Shown here: piece after piece, positions 63,350 to 64,000 of the stretch
How the letters are laid out: every line of letters begins with the position of its first letter
How positions within the stretch are numbered: the stretch's first letter is position 1
Assembly: GCA_036937835.1 (NCBI GenBank)
Contig: CM072880.1
Coordinates: 12,592,501-12,656,500 of the forward strand
Direction of reading: 5' to 3'
Origin: Pampus argenteus
Lineage: Eukaryota; Chordata; Actinopteri; Scombriformes; Stromateidae
Length of the DNA stretch: 64,000 nt
Notes under the pieces: model-generated
Told to the model about the DNA's origin: nothing
Databases searched by the model: none
Seen by the model: the letters and a program-made list of their open reading frames with translations, nothing else
Position numbers and translations under genes: made by a program

Positions 63350-64000
63350 GTATCCAGTCAGTCAGGATGGAGAGGAGGCTTGACTCAGCCCTTCAGCCCT
63401 GCAGGAGTTATTTGTTAGCCATGAGAAAGGAAGGTATATCTAAAGTGTTCAACAGTAAACAGTAAACTGCGATAAGGCCCTCATGCTCACTGACATTTAG
63501 TTGGGATGTGAGCATTGTGTGTGTATGTGGGAAAAAAAAGAGAAAAGTATTGGAGCAATGGATTTTACACAGTATCCACTTAACATTTCATCACACTGTT
63601 AAAGCCATTGAGAAAAAAATACTCCAGCAGGGACTGATCATTTAAAACAACACACACACACACTACAAAAAAGCTTGGCACGGCCCTCTTTATACAAGAC
63701 ACTCATTATAAAAGTGTTTCCTTTATTTATGAATGTGTTGACACTAGTTACACTCCAACACAGCAATGTTTTTCTGATAAAAAAAAGAGTCCTTTCACTT
63801 CCCTGCAGTCTGCTTACTTACTGCATAAAATCTGTCGCCATTTCTTTCTTTTTTCTTTCTTTCTTTTTTGTTTTGGTGTGTGTGTAAATGTGTGTACTGG
63901 ATCGCTGGCCTCTGCAGGTTTTTACTTTTACCAGCACTAAAGGCCCACTGGGGGAAGTTCATGCTAAAATGGTAAAAGCTCTCTGAGGCTTTCTGAGTGG

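Larger units (their letters stand above)
52469..64000 (+). other. ahrr intron 3 (at least 11.5 kb, no exon found)
   Basis: No PAS-domain or other coding exon is recognisable on either strand to the window edge. The stretch carries many dinucleotide and homopolymer repeats, one probable old retroelement fragment (58711-58757), and a repeat-free segment at 60.64-61.15 kb with clustered homeodomain-, POU- and TCF-like motifs. Open frames here are mostly microsatellite translations. Confidence 0.6.

Overview
This window is nuclear DNA of a ray-finned fish, most likely a percomorph teleost. It has compact spliced protein genes with canonical introns, an AT-rich background, many dinucleotide microsatellites, and short terminal-inverted-repeat elements of a kind common in fish. 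I assembled gene models by joining exons at splice sites and checking that the reading frame is kept across every junction. Family names rest on my recognition of vertebrate orthologues, not on a database search.

Layout, left to right. (1) 1-1110, +: the last three coding exons of prkdc (DNA-PKcs), ending in the FATC tail. (2) 9960-5400, -: complete garem1 (6 exons, 875 aa). (3) 11188-15560, +: complete ncf2/p67phox (15 exons, 492 aa). It ends tail-to-tail with (4) 18736-15696, -: complete dph2 (6 coding exons, 458 aa). (5) 24302-21311, -: rgs9bp/R9AP (3 exons, 259 aa). (6) 30533-25684, -: kif20a-type kinesin-6 (18 exons, 804 aa). (7) 33803-32121, -: rps20 (119 aa), with a C/D-box snoRNA matching SNORD54 in its second intron. 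(8) 35185-41772, +: anks6 (18 coding exons, about 934 aa). (9) 50286 onward, +: the 5' part of ahrr (AHR repressor), with the start exon and the bHLH exon. The rest of the gene lies beyond the right edge.

The genes are unrelated housekeeping, signalling and cell-division genes; nothing suggests an operon-like system. Local links are physical. The ncf2 and dph2 3' ends nearly abut and probably overlap. rps20 carries its snoRNA. Two copies of one small inverted-repeat element sit just upstream of garem1 and anks6 and bring CCAAT motifs with them. The right-hand third (41.8-64 kb) is gene-poor and microsatellite-rich. It holds the presumed ahrr promoter region and more than 11.5 kb of its third intron, including one stretch (60.6-61.2 kb) that looks like a candidate regulatory element.

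I found no convincing undescribed biological system. The most useful observations are the intronic snoRNA, two GC-AG introns supported by reading frame and protein motifs, the transposon-derived CCAAT boxes, the ncf2/dph2 3' overlap, and the alternative anks6 C-terminus with a transposon in its last intron.
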